A DNA stretch of 64,000 nucleotides from Streptomyces sp. NBC_01750 (GTDB lineage Bacteria; Actinomycetota; Actinomycetes; Streptomycetales; Streptomycetaceae): NCBI RefSeq assembly GCF_035918095.1, contig NZ_CP109137.1, forward strand, positions 5,644,001-5,708,000. The letters run 5' to 3'. The position numbers were made by a program, and so were the translations under genes. Of the stretch, positions 63,410-64,000 are shown in pieces (within the stretch, counting starts at the first letter, position 1; each line of letters begins with the position of its first letter). Below the pieces are notes generated by a model. It saw nothing but the letters and a program-made list of their open reading frames with translations. It had not been told where the DNA came from and did no database searches.

Positions 63410-64000
63410 ATGCCGGACGACATCTCCCGCAGCTCGGGACAGAACTGGACCCAGCAGTCCCATGTCTCGCAGCACACGTCCTCGCACTCCACCCCGCTCA
63501 GCTCAGACCACACCACGGGCATCCCGCTCGCCTCCGCGCCGCCCGTGACAACCGGCGAATTCCCCGCCCTCCCGGGCCCGGCCGCGATGCCGGCCGCCCC
63601 GCCCCTGAGGGTTGTCGTCGCCGACGACAACCCCGTCGTACGTGCAGGCCTGACCGTGCTGCTGCAGGGTCGTGACGACCTCGAAGTCGTCGCGGAAGCC
63701 GCCGACGGACGCCAGGCCTACGATGCGGCCGTCCACCACCGCCCTGACGTGGTACTGCTGGACGTCCGGATGCCGGGCGTCGACGGACTCTCGGCCCTGC
63801 CACACCTGGTGCGCCTGGCTCCTGTGCTGATGATGACGTACAGCCGGGAGAGCGCGATCGTGCATGAAGCGCTGCGGCTGGGCGCGGGCGGCTACCTCGT
63901 ACACGGCGAGTTCACCGCCGACCAACTGGTCGCCGCGGTGAGGGACATCAAGCAGGGCCGGGCGCACTTCACGCACTCCGCCTCCAGCGCACTGCTGGCC
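63410..64000 (+). CDS. Response regulator (NarL type), cut by the window edge
   Basis: The first 197 residues are visible, with no stop before the edge. A 65-residue Ser/Thr/Pro-rich N-terminal extension is followed by a receiver domain: Asp72-Asp73, phospho-acceptor Asp118 (VVLLDVRMPG), Thr143 (MMTYS). The lysine that normally follows GYL in receivers is His165 (GGYLVHGEF). A LuxR-type DNA-binding domain is expected beyond the edge. GAGAGGAGG precedes ATG 63410. Partner of the histidine kinase 68 bases upstream. Confidence 0.85.
   Translation, partial: MPDDISRSSGQNWTQQSHVSQHTSSHSTPLSSDHTTGIPLASAPPVTTGEFPALPGPAAMPAAPPLRVVVADDNPVVRAGLTVLLQGRDDLEVVAEAADGRQAYDAAVHHRPDVVLLDVRMPGVDGLSALPHLVRLAPVLMMTYSRESAIVHEALRLGAGGYLVHGEFTADQLVAAVRDIKQGRAHFTHSASSALLA

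Overview
The window is chromosomal DNA of a Streptomyces species or a very close relative. The evidence is very high GC with strong third-position bias, GGAGG-type ribosome binding sites, frequent GTG starts and ATGA/GTGA stop-start overlaps, a mycothiol S-conjugate amidase (mca), short chaplins (aerial-hypha surface proteins), a GTP-dependent PEP carboxykinase, many secreted hydrolases and a DasR-type operator. There is no rRNA, tRNA, CRISPR array, intact transposon or replication origin that I can see.

Layout. 1-11.8 kb is core metabolism and housekeeping: polysaccharide deacetylase, msrA, cystathionine gamma-synthase, a small sigma-like protein coupled to a membrane protein, MarR, threonine dehydratase, a DrrAB-type ABC exporter, greA, DUF4307 and mca. 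From memory, this order matches the conserved Streptomyces block around SCO4956-SCO4968. 11.9-18.8 kb holds a large membrane-associated STAND/NB-ARC-TPR ATPase, a tandem VOC protein, a short stretch of decayed genes and a thioredoxin-fold DUF255 protein. 19-25.6 kb is a tightly coupled surface-glycan locus: processive-type GT2, GT39-like membrane transferase, GT2-GtrA, then a secreted copper radical (galactose) oxidase. 25.7-34.4 kb has TetR, hemolysin III, pckG, a divergent flavin reductase/XRE-cupin pair, an alanine-type aminotransferase and a DUF6058-like protein.

34.6-40.4 kb is a surface/secretion region with a DUF4360 protein, two chaplin genes (one without cysteines), a decayed third signal peptide and a short polysaccharide operon that looks eroded. 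40.8-49.5 kb has a trypsin-like protease, an AlkB-like repair protein behind an SOS-box-like site, and a divergent locus that fits D-amino-acid catabolism. That locus contains D-aminoacylase, a DSD1-type PLP deaminase, a PfkB kinase, IclR, RidA and a GntP/DsdX-family transporter, with a palindrome in the shared promoter. 49.5-54.1 kb has an M14 carboxypeptidase, a frameshifted beta-propeller pseudogene and a GH18 chitinase behind a DasR-like box. 54.8-64 kb is a Tad/Flp-type pilus or secretion cluster (cpaB, tadZ, two tadE-like, tadA, tadB, tadC) followed by a histidine kinase and a response regulator cut by the window edge.

The least ordinary parts are the glycan/copper-oxidase locus, the D-amino-acid locus, the STAND protein with Arg in place of the Walker A Lys, several perfect palindromes next to regulated genes, and many small fossils (SDR tail, DUF397 tail, Wzz N-terminus, chaplin signal peptide, PQQ propeller). 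All family assignments are from reading the sequence; no database search was run.
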